Origin: Flagellimonas aurea
Lineage (GTDB): Bacteria > Bacteroidota > Bacteroidia > Flavobacteriales > Flavobacteriaceae
DNA length: 64,000 nt
Reading direction: 5' to 3'
NCBI RefSeq assembly: GCF_017313785.1
Contig: NZ_JAFLNL010000012.1
Location: 1 to 64,000 of the forward strand
Each line of letters opens with the position of its first letter. The stretch's first letter is position 1. Shown piece after piece: positions 18,759-28,266 of the stretch. The position numbers and the translations under genes were made by a program. The notes beneath the pieces are model-generated. The model saw nothing but the letters and a program-made list of their open reading frames with translations, did no database searches and was not told the DNA's origin.

Positions 18759-19265
18759 ATGGCAACTGTAACACTTAAAGGAAATGAAATTCATACACTT
18801 GGCAACCTACCAGAAAATGGTTCCCAAGCCCCAAGCTTTACTTTAGTAAAAACCGACCTTTCCTCAACTAGCCTATCCGATTACAAGGGTAAAAAGGTTG
18901 TTCTTAATATTTTTCCCAGCATCGATACGGGAACTTGTGCGCAATCTGTGCGCCAGTTCAACCAAGAAGCTGCCGAACTGGATAATACCGCAATATTGTG
19001 CATCTCCAAAGATTTACCTTTCGCCCAGGCACGTTTTTGTGGCGCAGAAGGTATTGACAAAGTAGAGACCCTTTCCGACTTTAGGAATGGGAACTTTGGT
19101 AAATCCTACCATGTTGAGTTTACTGATGGTCCGTTACAAGGATTGTTATCTCGCTCCGTTGTAGTGGTCAATGAAAATGGTGAGGTCGTTTACTCTGAAC
19201 AGGTATCGGAAACTGTAGATGAGCCCAATTACAAAGCCGCCCTCGAAGCATTGATGGATGCCTAA
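18759..19265 (+). CDS. tpx: Thiol peroxidase (Tpx, atypical 2-Cys)
   Basis: The 168-residue protein has peroxidatic C60 in SIDTGTCAQSV and resolving C94 in ARFCGAEGI, the Tpx arrangement. It removes lipid hydroperoxides and H2O2 using thioredoxin. Its stop overlaps the dgkA start by 8 bp. Together with the upstream peroxiredoxin and thioredoxin it forms a compact peroxide-defence block. Confidence 0.94.
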   Translation: MATVTLKGNEIHTLGNLPENGSQAPSFTLVKTDLSSTSLSDYKGKKVVLNIFPSIDTGTCAQSVRQFNQEAAELDNTAILCISKDLPFAQARFCGAEGIDKVETLSDFRNGNFGKSYHVEFTDGPLQGLLSRSVVVVNENGEVVYSEQVSETVDEPNYKAALEALMDA

Positions 19266-19623
19266 AGAATCTTTTTTTAAGAACAGGATCAAAAGTGTTG
19301 GCTTTGCCCTTAAGGGCCTGTTTCTGTTGTTACGGACAGAACCCAGCATCAAAATCCAGTTCTTTATCGCATTGATTGTTACTGCCTGTGGCTTTTACTT
19401 TGAAATCTCCTCCACCGAATGGATAGTTCAGGTTTTGGCGATAGGTATGGTGATGGGCGTAGAAGGTGTAAACACGGCCATTGAAAAAATCTGCGACTAT
19501 ATCCAGCCCAATTTGGACCCCAAAATTGGTTTTATAAAAGATATTTCCGCAGGGGCCGTTATGATAGTATCGGTCTTGGCAAGTATAATAGGTTTGATCA
19601 TCTATGTCCCCAAGATTTTTTAG
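19258..19623 (+). CDS. dgkA: Diacylglycerol kinase (prokaryotic DgkA type)
   Basis: The 121-residue membrane protein has three predicted helices and the DgkA signature EGVNTAIEKICDYI. It phosphorylates diacylglycerol or undecaprenol at the inner membrane, recycling lipids from envelope synthesis. The start overlaps the tpx stop by 8 bp, so it is probably translationally coupled to tpx. Confidence 0.92.
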   Translation: MPKESFFKNRIKSVGFALKGLFLLLRTEPSIKIQFFIALIVTACGFYFEISSTEWIVQVLAIGMVMGVEGVNTAIEKICDYIQPNLDPKIGFIKDISAGAVMIVSVLASIIGLIIYVPKIF

Positions 19624-19685
19624 TAAAATCCAACACCCACAGTAGCAACGTAAATTTGTAACTTAGCCCCGCTTAAAAACGATTG

Positions 19686-22073
19686 ATGGCCAAAAAAAGA
19701 ACAAAATCAAAATCAAAAAAAACTACCACAACTGCCAAAAGGAAGCTGTCCTTTAAGCCTTCCAAGCAGAACAAGATTATTTTCGGTAGTCTTTTGATCG
19801 TTCTCAGCATAGCGCTTTTCTTCTCCTTCATGTCATTCTATTTTACATGGCAGGAAGATCAGAGTATGCTATCACAATTTGCAGACCGCAATGTCGAAGC
19901 CAGCAATCTGCTCAACAAATTTGGCGCCAACGTAAGCCACTTTTTTATGTACCGGGGATTTGGTCTTGCCTCCTTTGTATTCCCTTTTTTATTGGCCATT
20001 ACCGGACTCTATTTATTTCTTGGTTTAGATGGCAAGCGACTGATATACAAATGGATTTGGGGATTGGTCGGAGTTATCTGGGGATCTATTGCCTTGGGCT
20101 TTTTTGCGGCCGATTATCCTCTTTTAGGCGGATTGATAGGTTATGAGATGAACGATTTTCTTCAAGATTACACAGGTAAAATTGGTGTGTTCTTGATTCT
20201 GATATTTGTTTTGATGGTAATCTTGGTGCGATTGTTCAATTTCACCCCCGAAGGATTCGCCAACTTCTTCAAACGACAAAAGCAAAAGATAAAGTCTGAT
20301 TTCAAAGAAGAGCCAACTGTCCATACCAAGGATACCCCAATTGAAGATGAAGAAGACGGTCTGATATTGACCACAGAAGATACTGCTCCAGAAAAAGTGG
20401 ATACCTACACCCATAAAAAGGACATCCCGCCATTGGACGAAGCCGGATTGGACGTCAACATTCCTGAAGATGAGGAATCCGACATCGCATTAAAAGTAGA
20501 GGAAACCCCCGTTGAGGAAGAGGAAACTGATGCCAAGGCTGCCAAATTGGTAGAGGATTTTGGTGAGTTCGACCCAAAACTGGAACTGGGAAATTATAAG
20601 TTCCCTACCCTTGACCTTTTGGAAGCGCACGGTGCTTCTGGTGGCATTACCATCAATCAAGAAGAGCTTGAGGAGAACAAAAACCGAATTGTAAGCACCC
20701 TCAAAAACTATAAAATTGGAATTGCCCAGATCAAAGCGACCATAGGTCCAACCGTAACACTATACGAAATTGTACCCGAAGCAGGAATCCGTATCTCCAA
20801 AATCAAAAACTTGGAGGACGACATTGCTTTGTCGCTTGCCGCACTGGGAATCCGTATCATCGCACCGATTCCCGGAAAAGGAACTGTTGGTATCGAGGTA
20901 CCCAACAAAAACGCCACGATTGTTTCCATGCGTTCGGTAATTGCTTCCAATAAATTCCAAAAAGCGGAAATGGAACTGCCCATCGCTTTTGGAAAGACCA
21001 TCAGCAACGAAACATTTGTGGTGGACTTGGCCAAAATGCCCCACTTGCTCATGGCAGGTGCTACAGGTCAGGGTAAATCAGTTGGTCTTAATGCGGTAAT
21101 CACTTCACTACTCTACAAAAAACACCCAGCAGAGGTGAAATTTATTTTTGTAGACCCTAAAAAGGTGGAATTAACCCTTTACAATAAGATTGAACGTCAT
21201 TTCTTGGCAAAATTGCCAGATTCCGATGAGGCCATCATAACGGACAACACCAAGGTAATCAACACCTTGAACTCACTCTGCATTGAGATGGACAATCGCT
21301 ACGAGCTGCTAAAAACGGCAATGGTCCGTAATATTAAAGAGTACAATGTTAAGTTCAAGGCAAGAAAACTGAACCCGAACGAAGGCCATAAATTCTTGCC
21401 ATACATCGTATTGGTAATAGATGAGTTTGCTGATTTGATCATGACAGCTGGGAAAGAAGTGGAAACACCCATTGCCAGATTGGCACAATTGGCCCGGGCC
21501 ATCGGTATCCACTTGATCATTGCCACGCAAAGACCATCGGTGAATGTAATTACCGGTATCATTAAAGCCAACTTCCCTGCCAGGATAGCTTTTAGGGTTA
21601 CCTCAAAAATCGATTCCAGAACCATTCTGGACGCCCAAGGAGCCGACCAGCTCATCGGACGCGGAGATATGCTCTACACACAAGGAAATGATGTGACCAG
21701 GCTGCAATGTGCTTTTGTTGACACGCCGGAGGTGGCCAAAATCACCGATTACATTGGATCACAACGTGCTTACCCTGAAGCCCATTTGCTGCCAGAATAT
21801 GTAGGCGAAGAATCTGGCACAAGTCTTGATAATGATATCGAGGACAGGGATGCCATGTTCCGGGAAGCTGCCGAGGTTATTGTAACCGCACAGCAAGGTT
21901 CCGCCTCGTTGATCCAACGAAAATTAAAATTGGGGTACAATCGTGCCGGTAGAATCATAGATCAATTAGAAGCTGCCGGAATCGTGGGGCCATTTGAGGG
22001 CAGTAAAGCCCGACAAGTTTTGGTCCCTGATATGTACGCCTTAGATCAATTATTAGAAAATGAAGCAAAATAA
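19686..22073 (+). CDS. ftsK: DNA translocase FtsK/SpoIIIE
   Basis: The 795-residue protein has a Lys-rich start, four or so N-terminal membrane helices (about residues 30-180), an acidic linker (about 200-290), then the motor: Walker A GATGQGKSVG, Walker B VLVIDEFADLI, QRPSVNVITG, and a C-terminal gamma winged helix (QRKLKLGYNRAGRIIDQLE). It pumps chromosome DNA at the septum and activates XerCD recombination. I use the ATG at 19686, not the TTG one codon before. It heads an operon with the LolA-like, LptF/G and ribB genes. Confidence 0.95.
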   Translation: MAKKRTKSKSKKTTTTAKRKLSFKPSKQNKIIFGSLLIVLSIALFFSFMSFYFTWQEDQSMLSQFADRNVEASNLLNKFGANVSHFFMYRGFGLASFVFPFLLAITGLYLFLGLDGKRLIYKWIWGLVGVIWGSIALGFFAADYPLLGGLIGYEMNDFLQDYTGKIGVFLILIFVLMVILVRLFNFTPEGFANFFKRQKQKIKSDFKEEPTVHTKDTPIEDEEDGLILTTEDTAPEKVDTYTHKKDIPPLDEAGLDVNIPEDEESDIALKVEETPVEEEETDAKAAKLVEDFGEFDPKLELGNYKFPTLDLLEAHGASGGITINQEELEENKNRIVSTLKNYKIGIAQIKATIGPTVTLYEIVPEAGIRISKIKNLEDDIALSLAALGIRIIAPIPGKGTVGIEVPNKNATIVSMRSVIASNKFQKAEMELPIAFGKTISNETFVVDLAKMPHLLMAGATGQGKSVGLNAVITSLLYKKHPAEVKFIFVDPKKVELTLYNKIERHFLAKLPDSDEAIITDNTKVINTLNSLCIEMDNRYELLKTAMVRNIKEYNVKFKARKLNPNEGHKFLPYIVLVIDEFADLIMTAGKEVETPIARLAQLARAIGIHLIIATQRPSVNVITGIIKANFPARIAFRVTSKIDSRTILDAQGADQLIGRGDMLYTQGNDVTRLQCAFVDTPEVAKITDYIGSQRAYPEAHLLPEYVGEESGTSLDNDIEDRDAMFREAAEVIVTAQQGSASLIQRKLKLGYNRAGRIIDQLEAAGIVGPFEGSKARQVLVPDMYALDQLLENEAK

Positions 22074-22077
22074 GACC

Positions 22078-22725
22078 ATGATCAAGAAAAGTATTCTTTT
22101 AATAGCATTGTTTGCCGTTGGATTGTCTTCCTACGGGCAAAACTCAGGAAAGGCCAAGGCTCTTTTGGACGAGGTTTACAATAAAGTGCAGAGTTACGAC
22201 AATATTTATATTGATTTCCAGTCCACTCTTGAGAATACAGAGGCAAATCTAAAACAGGAAACCAACGGAAATGTAACCTTGGATGGAGAAAAATACCTGT
22301 TGAACTATTTTGGTGCAAAACAATTGTACGACGGTAAAAAAGTATATACCGTAGTGCCGGAAAACGAAGAGGTAACCATTGAGGACGTAAACGAGGACAA
22401 CGACAACGTGAGCCCATCCAAAATGCTGACCTTTTACAAAACGGGACATAATTACGAGTGGGACATCCTTCAAAATGTGGGCGGTAGAAAAATTCAATAT
22501 GTAAAATTGATTCCAATTGATTCAAATACTGAAATCAAATCCGTTTTATTGGGTATCGATACACAAACAAAACACATCTACAAGCTGATTCAAACAGGAA
22601 GCAATGGTACCAAAACCACGATTACCGTTAATTCTTTCAAAACCAATCAGCCCATATCGAGCACTCTGTTTACCTTTGACGAGAAAAAGTACGAGGACAA
22701 AGGGTACTATATCATAAGAAACTAG
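22078..22725 (+). CDS. LolA-like outer membrane lipoprotein carrier
   Basis: About 215 residues. A clear signal peptide (MIKKSILLIALFAVGLSSYGQ) selects the ATG at 22078; an in-frame ATG at 22060 would overlap ftsK and add six charged residues before the signal. The mature part has the LolA-type incomplete beta-barrel pattern (NIYIDFQSTLENTEAN, then GEKYLLNYFGAKQLYDGKKVY). It should ferry lipoproteins across the periplasm. It sits 4 bp behind ftsK and 3 bp before the LptF/G gene, so an envelope-biogenesis operon is likely. Confidence 0.85.
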   Translation: MIKKSILLIALFAVGLSSYGQNSGKAKALLDEVYNKVQSYDNIYIDFQSTLENTEANLKQETNGNVTLDGEKYLLNYFGAKQLYDGKKVYTVVPENEEVTIEDVNEDNDNVSPSKMLTFYKTGHNYEWDILQNVGGRKIQYVKLIPIDSNTEIKSVLLGIDTQTKHIYKLIQTGSNGTKTTITVNSFKTNQPISSTLFTFDEKKYEDKGYYIIRN

Positions 22726-22728
22726 GCA

Positions 22729-24222
22729 TTGAAAATACTTGACCAGTATATACTAAGAAGATTTCTTTATAACTTCTTCAGTTCCTTTTTCATACTGATC
22801 GTCATATTCATCTTTCAGGGAATATGGCTGTTCATCGATGATTTAGCGGGAAAGGGACTGGGCATGGTAATTATTGGCAAGTTTATTTTCTATTTTATTC
22901 CTACCCTGGTGGACAAGGTGCTGCCCCTTACTGTGCTCCTCTCCTCTATCCTTACCTTTGGTACTTTTGCGGAAAACTATGAGTTCGCCGCCATGAAAGC
23001 TTCTGGGATATCGTTGCAAAGAGGGATGCGCAGCCTTATCGTATTTGTATTGTTCTTGGGATTGGTAACCTTCTTTTTTGCCAATGACGTCATCCCAAAA
23101 TCCGAACAAAAAATGTTCAACCTTAGACGGAACATCGCCAAGGTGAAGCCAGCCGCGGCAATTACCGAGGGTGTTTTTAGCGATTTTGAAGGGACCGGAC
23201 AGGGAATGAACATCAAAGTGGACAAAAAGTATGGTGAACAGGATCGTTTTTTGGACAATGTGATCATCCACAAGAAAACGGACCAGAACATTAATAATAC
23301 GGTCATCAAGGCCAAAGCAGGTGAATTGATCAGTAGCGAGGAATCGGATATTATCCAACTGGTCCTGAAAGATGGGAACTATTACGAAGAAATCGTAAAA
23401 AAGGATGCTAAGGAAAAAAGGAAACAACCCTTTGCAAAATCCAATTTTGAAACCTACACCATCAATATTGATATTTCGGAACTCAACGACCAAGATTTGG
23501 AAGAAGACCAAAATATCACCACCAACAAAATGAAAAATGTAGGCCGCCTGATCAAGGACATCGATTCGCTCCGGGAGAACAACCTCGAAAAAGTAACGGC
23601 GTTTTCCAAAAACGTGGTGAACCGCATGGGAGCTTTTCCTGTTAAGGCACCAATAGACACTACAACACAGAAATTAGAACTTTTAAAGGCAAAGGACACC
23701 ATTCAAAGGGATTCCATTAAAAGTATTGACCAATTTGTGTCCGGTTTAGAACAGTGGGAACAAATCCAAGTCATGAAAAAAGCTCTGAACGAAGTTTCCA
23801 GTATCATAAATACGGTGGATTCCAAAAAAGATGAACTCCAGAGCCGATATAAATTTTACAACAGTCATATTTTGTCCCTTCACCAAAAATATGCACTTGC
23901 TCTTTCCTGCATCATATTATTTTTTGTGGGAGCTCCTTTGGGTGCCATCATCCGAAAGGGTGGATTGGGACTGCCCATGGTAGTGGCCATTATTTTATTT
24001 TTAACGTATTACTTTATTGGGGTATTTGCCGGCAATTATGCCAAGGAAGGAAATATTCACCCTGCTATCGGTGCCTGGCTACCCACTATGATCATGCTTC
24101 CTTTGGGCATTTCGCTTACCAGAAGGGCCACAGCAGATAAGGGGTTAGTAGGGTTTGGTCATTTCATTGACCGTATCAAATCATTATTTAAAAAGAAAGA
24201 AAAAGAAGCTGAAAACCAATGA
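22729..24222 (+). CDS. LptF/LptG family permease
   Basis: The 497-residue protein starts at TTG (22729), the only good start for its first helix (MKILDQYILRRFLYNFFSSF). It has three N-terminal helices, a periplasmic beta-jellyroll domain with a coiled-coil-rich insert (about residues 250-360), and three C-terminal helices (GAPLGAIIRKGGLGLPMVV). FAENYEFAAMKASGISL is the LptF/G coupling segment. It is a membrane subunit of the LptB2FG lipopolysaccharide exporter. Only one such gene is seen here; the partner lies elsewhere. Its stop overlaps ribB by 4 bp. Confidence 0.92.
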   Translation: MKILDQYILRRFLYNFFSSFFILIVIFIFQGIWLFIDDLAGKGLGMVIIGKFIFYFIPTLVDKVLPLTVLLSSILTFGTFAENYEFAAMKASGISLQRGMRSLIVFVLFLGLVTFFFANDVIPKSEQKMFNLRRNIAKVKPAAAITEGVFSDFEGTGQGMNIKVDKKYGEQDRFLDNVIIHKKTDQNINNTVIKAKAGELISSEESDIIQLVLKDGNYYEEIVKKDAKEKRKQPFAKSNFETYTINIDISELNDQDLEEDQNITTNKMKNVGRLIKDIDSLRENNLEKVTAFSKNVVNRMGAFPVKAPIDTTTQKLELLKAKDTIQRDSIKSIDQFVSGLEQWEQIQVMKKALNEVSSIINTVDSKKDELQSRYKFYNSHILSLHQKYALALSCIILFFVGAPLGAIIRKGGLGLPMVVAIILFLTYYFIGVFAGNYAKEGNIHPAIGAWLPTMIMLPLGISLTRRATADKGLVGFGHFIDRIKSLFKKKEKEAENQ

Positions 24223-25358
24223 TCGCCAAGGATAAAAAAATACAATTGAACGCCATTGAAGAAGCCATTGCCGACATTAGAGACGGTAAGGTAATTATCG
24301 TTGTGGATGATGAAAACCGCGAGAACGAAGGCGATTTTATTGCCGCAGCCGAGAAGGTAACCCCCGAAATGATCAATTTTATGGCCATGCACGGTCGTGG
24401 GCTCATCTGCGCACCACTTACGGAAGATAGATGTGAAGAACTGGAACTAAATATGATGGTCCAAAATAATACGGTACTCCATCAAACGCAGTTTACTGTT
24501 TCCGTAGATCTATTGGGATACGGTTGTACCACAGGTATCTCGGTTCATGATCGGGCCAAGACCATAGCTGCGCTAGTAAATAAGGACATTAAACCTCACG
24601 AGTTAGGAAAACCTGGTCATATCTTCCCTTTGAGGGCCAAAAATGGAGGTGTTCTACGCCGTTCTGGACATACGGAAGCTGCTATTGATTTTGCACGATT
24701 GGCGGGACTGGAGCCTGCTGGTATTTTGGTAGAAATACTGAATGAAGACGGAACGATGGCCAGGTTGCCACAACTATTGAAAGTGGCCGAAAAGTTTGAT
24801 CTTAAAATTGTTTCCATCGAGGATTTGATCGCCTACCGAATGGAACACGATAGCTTGATAGAGCTCAAAGAAGCCTTTACCATAAAAACACGGTTCGGTG
24901 AATTCCGTTTGAGAGCTTACAAGCAAACCACCAACGACCAAATCCATATTGCCCTTTTGAAAGGAAATTGGAAAACCGGGGAGCCTGTGTTGACGCGTAT
25001 CAACTCTACCTTGGTGAACAACGACATTTTGGGAACTTTGACCAACAATCCGGATGAAGGATTGCAGCGAATGTTCGATGCCTTGAACAAAGAGGAAAAG
25101 AGTGCCATGATTTTTATTAACCAAGGGAACCAATCCTTAAACTTGTTGACCAGACTGTCCGAGTTTAAAAAATTACAGGACGAAGGCATAAGTAAAGCCC
25201 CTAAAGTTGAAATGGACAATAAAGATTTTGGCATTGGAGCTCAAATACTGCATGACATCAACATCTCCAAGATTAGATTATTGACAAACTCCGGTCAAAC
25301 CAAACGTGTGGGCATGGTAGGCTACGGTCTTGAAATTGTGGAGTATGTGAATTATTAA
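24219..25358 (+). CDS. ribB: 3,4-dihydroxy-2-butanone-4-phosphate synthase with degenerate GTP cyclohydrolase II-like domain
   Basis: Residues 1-210 form an intact DHBP synthase: DDENRENEGDF, MAMHGRGLICAPLT, TQFTVSVDL and RRSGHTEAAIDFARLAGL. It makes the four-carbon riboflavin precursor from ribulose 5-phosphate. The C-terminal 170 residues have the RibA fold ending IGAQILHDINISKIRLLTN, but the zinc cysteines are absent (LVNNDILGTLTNNPDEG where RibA has the CxxxxxxxxxxCxC cluster) and the QEGRGIGL loop reads NQGNQSLNLL. So GTP cyclohydrolase activity is probably lost, as in RibBX-type proteins. It overlaps the LptF/G stop by 4 bp. Confidence 0.92.
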   Translation: MIAKDKKIQLNAIEEAIADIRDGKVIIVVDDENRENEGDFIAAAEKVTPEMINFMAMHGRGLICAPLTEDRCEELELNMMVQNNTVLHQTQFTVSVDLLGYGCTTGISVHDRAKTIAALVNKDIKPHELGKPGHIFPLRAKNGGVLRRSGHTEAAIDFARLAGLEPAGILVEILNEDGTMARLPQLLKVAEKFDLKIVSIEDLIAYRMEHDSLIELKEAFTIKTRFGEFRLRAYKQTTNDQIHIALLKGNWKTGEPVLTRINSTLVNNDILGTLTNNPDEGLQRMFDALNKEEKSAMIFINQGNQSLNLLTRLSEFKKLQDEGISKAPKVEMDNKDFGIGAQILHDINISKIRLLTNSGQTKRVGMVGYGLEIVEYVNY

Positions 25359-25386
25359 CGGACGATTCCAGTTCCACTAACCACCA

Positions 25387-26580
25387 TCAGATTGATGCCT
25401 TTATGGCCTCTGCCATTGTTTTGGCACGGGCAACAGTTTCTTCTTCCGACCATCCCAATTTAATCAAACAGGATATGTTTCTGGACATCCATTTATCAGA
25501 TTCGGAAAAGTCTGCCTTGCTGTAATCGGGCAAAGCCTCTTGTACATCTTTTGGCAGCTTACCCAAAGATTTCAAATTAGTGAGATGTTCCCATTTTTTA
25601 TAATAGTGCCAGTTATTGTCGTACCAATAAAAACAACCGTCCACTCCGGATTCAATCAATTCTTGATGGGCCACCTGGGCCAATTCTTCCGTAGGCATGA
25701 AAAAATTTAGAAATGAATAATTCTCCTCCCCCCCATCTGGAACAGTTCTAAAAATAACCTCGGGAATATTGGACAAGGCTTCCCTCAAAATGGTATAATT
25801 CCGCTTTTGAATGACCAAAAACTCATCCAAACGGGCCAATTGGGCAACACCTACTGCCGCATTCATTTCGGAGATTCTAAAATTATATCCTAAAAATGGG
25901 TGTTCTTCCGCCCCTCTGTTATTTCCCATATGATCATGACCGTGATCGGAATATTTATGGGCGTTTTCGTAATAATCTTGATTGTTGGTAATCATTGCAC
26001 CGCCTTCTCCGCAGGTAATGGTTTTTACATAATCAAAAGAAAAACAGCCCAAATCGCCTATGCTTCCCAGAGGTTTCCCGTTGTAGGTGCCTCCAATAGC
26101 TTGACATGCATCTTCCAGTAATAAAAGTCCATGTTTGTTACAAATGGCTTTCAACGCATCTAAATTGGCCATGGAACCACACATATGCACGGGCATCACG
26201 ACTTTGGTTTTCGGGGTGATGGCCTTTTCGACCGCCTCAGGTTTCAAGGTAAGGGTGTCATCAATATCGACCAAAATAGGTACTGCTCCCAAAGCGAGAA
26301 TGGACTCAAAACTGGCTACAAAGGTAAAAGTGGGCATAATCACTTCATCCCCGGCTCCAACTCCTGCACTGGCCAAAGCCACTGTCAATGCGGCAGTTCC
26401 ACTACTTACTGCATGGACATACTTGGATTGCACCCTTTCCGAAAGCCCTTTTTCCAGCTCCTTGGTTTTCCAATGTCCGTTTCGCATTCCATCGAACCCG
26501 TAGCGCATGAGCACTCCGGAGTCCATTACATCTTGTACTTCTTTTCTTTCCTTATCCCCAAAGAGTTCAAATCCTGGCAT
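25387..26580 (-). CDS. DegT/DnrJ/EryC1/StrS family aminotransferase
   Basis: The 397-residue PLP enzyme has SSGTAALTVALASAGVGAGDEV, LEDACQAIGG and the Schiff-base lysine in SFDYVKTITCGEGGAM. Family members aminate nucleotide-linked keto sugars or related carbonyl compounds for surface glycans. No sugar-biosynthesis cluster surrounds it, so the substrate is unknown. It is convergent with ribB and lies 12 bp downstream of the TauE/SafE exporter gene on the same strand. Confidence 0.9.
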   Translation of the reverse strand: MPGFELFGDKERKEVQDVMDSGVLMRYGFDGMRNGHWKTKELEKGLSERVQSKYVHAVSSGTAALTVALASAGVGAGDEVIMPTFTFVASFESILALGAVPILVDIDDTLTLKPEAVEKAITPKTKVVMPVHMCGSMANLDALKAICNKHGLLLLEDACQAIGGTYNGKPLGSIGDLGCFSFDYVKTITCGEGGAMITNNQDYYENAHKYSDHGHDHMGNNRGAEEHPFLGYNFRISEMNAAVGVAQLARLDEFLVIQKRNYTILREALSNIPEVIFRTVPDGGEENYSFLNFFMPTEELAQVAHQELIESGVDGCFYWYDNNWHYYKKWEHLTNLKSLGKLPKDVQEALPDYSKADFSESDKWMSRNISCLIKLGWSEEETVARAKTMAEAIKASI

Positions 26581-26592
26581 AGTAAATATTAT

Positions 26593-27345
26593 TTAAAAGA
26601 ACCATAGTTTGATGGCCATCAAAACCACTGCTATGATCAAAAACGTTTTTATAAATCCGTCTCCTTTTTTTACAGAAAACCTACTGGCGAACCATGCTCC
26701 CGACCCATTTCCGATAGCAAGAACAAGGCCCATTTTCCAATCCACTTTATCGTTCAATACAAAAACCGCCAATGCGGCCAACATATAAACAAAAACCACG
26801 GCTACCTTTGTGGCATTGGACCTTACTAGATTCATCTGATTAAAATAATGCAGAAACAGCATCATTAAAAATCCAAGACCTGCATTGATAAAGCCCCCAT
26901 AGATACCAAAAAAGAAGAAAACCACAAGAGCAATCCAAAGATATTTGCCCGTGAGTCGTTCTTGCATCTCATCTATCCTCATTTTAGGCTTAAAAATGAT
27001 GATAAGCACCACAGCGATCATCACTATGGCCAAAATCCTATTGAAGGTTTCCCCATCAATATCCACTGCAATGTATGCACCTATTATAGCTCCCAAAAAA
27101 GCCGATATCCCCAAATAAATATTAAAAGGATACGTAGAAATCCCTTTACTCTTGAACCCTGCAGTACCCATCGCCGTTTGGATAACAATGGCCACCCGAT
27201 TGGTACCGTTGGCAACGGCCGGCGGTAGCCCCAAAAAGATTAGGGTTGGCAATGACAGTAACGACCCACCCCCTGCTACGGTGTTAATAAACCCTACTGC
27301 AAAACCAACGGCAATCAATAGCAAATAATGGTACCACTCAAGCAT
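26593..27345 (-). CDS. TauE/SafE (TSUP) family anion exporter
   Basis: The 250-residue membrane protein has about seven to eight helices and the two TSUP half-repeats: GFAVGFINTVAGGGSLLSLP at the N-terminus and FFFGIYGGFINAGLGFLMM in the middle. Family members move sulfite, sulfoacetate or other small anions. It is directly upstream of the DegT aminotransferase gene; a functional link is not evident. Confidence 0.9.
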   Translation of the reverse strand: MLEWYHYLLLIAVGFAVGFINTVAGGGSLLSLPTLIFLGLPPAVANGTNRVAIVIQTAMGTAGFKSKGISTYPFNIYLGISAFLGAIIGAYIAVDIDGETFNRILAIVMIAVVLIIIFKPKMRIDEMQERLTGKYLWIALVVFFFFGIYGGFINAGLGFLMMLFLHYFNQMNLVRSNATKVAVVFVYMLAALAVFVLNDKVDWKMGLVLAIGNGSGAWFASRFSVKKGDGFIKTFLIIAVVLMAIKLWFF

Positions 27346-27498
27346 AAAAACAAAGGTATGACCATTGTTTTGAACGGCATATAGAATTGATGAACTTTAG
27401 TAAAATCAAGAATCATCAAAATAAGCAAGAGAGAACACTTTCAATTTACCGAAAACATAATTTAATAGCCTCTAAAATGTCAATTTTTTAAAAATTGT

Positions 27499-27506
27499 TA
27501 CATTTG
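27499..27506 (+). promoter_or_regulatory. Bacteroidota-type -7 element
   Basis: TACATTTG matches TAnnTTTG and precedes the ATG of the small beta-barrel gene by 22 bp. No clear -33 element accompanies it. Confidence 0.42.
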
Positions 27507-27528
27507 AATCAACCTTAAATACAATCTC

Positions 27529-28029
27529 ATGAAAAAAATCGCATTATTTACACTAGCCGTATTTTTCGGATTAACCTGTGCACAGGCACAAGGTGATTTT
27601 AAAGCAGGAATCCATGCAGGACTTCCCATTGGGGATGCCGGAGACTTATCGACATTTGCGCTAGCCGTGGAATTAGGCTACTTGTTCGATGTATCCGATG
27701 AGTTCCAAGCTGGCCCAACCTTGGGCTATTCACATTCTTTCGGTGACGAAATAGATACCGGTTTTGGAACCATCGATGTTGATGACGTCCAGTTCCTACC
27801 CATTGCTGCGGCTGGTCGTTTCAGTGTTTCCGATGAATTCTCGCTAGGCGCGGACCTTGGCTATGCCCTAGGAATAAGTGATGGCAATGACGGTGGATTT
27901 TATTATGCACCAAGAGCCGCATACTCCATAACCGATATGATGGACATTGTGCTGGCATACAGAGGTGTAGCCCTAGATGGAGGCAGCTGGGATATTATCT
28001 CCTTAGGATTGGAGTTTGGCATTGATTAA
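27529..28029 (+). CDS. Small outer-membrane beta-barrel protein
   Basis: The 166-residue protein starts with a signal peptide (MKKIALFTLAVFFGLTCAQAQ) followed by alternating Gly/aromatic strands (FKAGIHAGLPIGDAGD, AVELGYLFDVSDEFQAGP, YAPRAAYSITDMMDIVLAY) and ends in a strand with a near-terminal aromatic. This is an OmpW/OmpX-like eight-stranded barrel. The function is unknown. It has its own promoter-like element and terminator, so it is monocistronic. Confidence 0.82.
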   Translation: MKKIALFTLAVFFGLTCAQAQGDFKAGIHAGLPIGDAGDLSTFALAVELGYLFDVSDEFQAGPTLGYSHSFGDEIDTGFGTIDVDDVQFLPIAAAGRFSVSDEFSLGADLGYALGISDGNDGGFYYAPRAAYSITDMMDIVLAYRGVALDGGSWDIISLGLEFGID

Positions 28030-28052
28030 AACCCGCCTATCCTAAAAACACT

Positions 28053-28087
28053 ATCCGATGTGCTCCAACAGGTACATCGGATTTTTA
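28053..28087 (+). terminator. Rho-independent terminator after the beta-barrel gene
   Basis: ATCCGATGT (28053-28061) pairs with ACATCGGAT (28074-28082), then a T-rich tail. Confidence 0.9.
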
Positions 28088-28156
28088 TTTTATACAACAA
28101 TAAACCAAAAAGGTCTTTTGGGATAAGAAAAAGCTTTATATATTTGCACCCGCTTA

Positions 28157-28241
28157 GGAGGAATGGCAGAGTGGTCGAATGCGGCAGTCTTGAAAACTGT
28201 TGAGGGTCACACCTCCGGGGGTTCGAATCCCTCTTCCTCCG
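28157..28241 (+). tRNA. tRNA-Ser(TGA)
   Basis: An 85-nt cloverleaf: acceptor GGAGGAA (28157-28163) pairs with TTCCTCC (28234-28240), D-arm with AGAGTGGTCGAATG, anticodon stem-loop CAGTCTTGAAAACTG with anticodon TGA, a long variable arm typical of serine tRNAs and the T-loop GGTTCGAATCC. CCA is not encoded. The 3' end is a classic target for tyrosine integrases, and integrase remnants lie about 230 bp downstream. Confidence 0.97.
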
Positions 28242-28266
28242 CTGGGTAGACATCAAAAACTACCAT

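Noticed and set aside
28026..28256. Minus-strand 76-codon frame across the tRNA-Ser gene
   Set aside because: It is the antisense of tRNA-Ser, a well-known false gene (RDSNPR-type translation of the T-arm).
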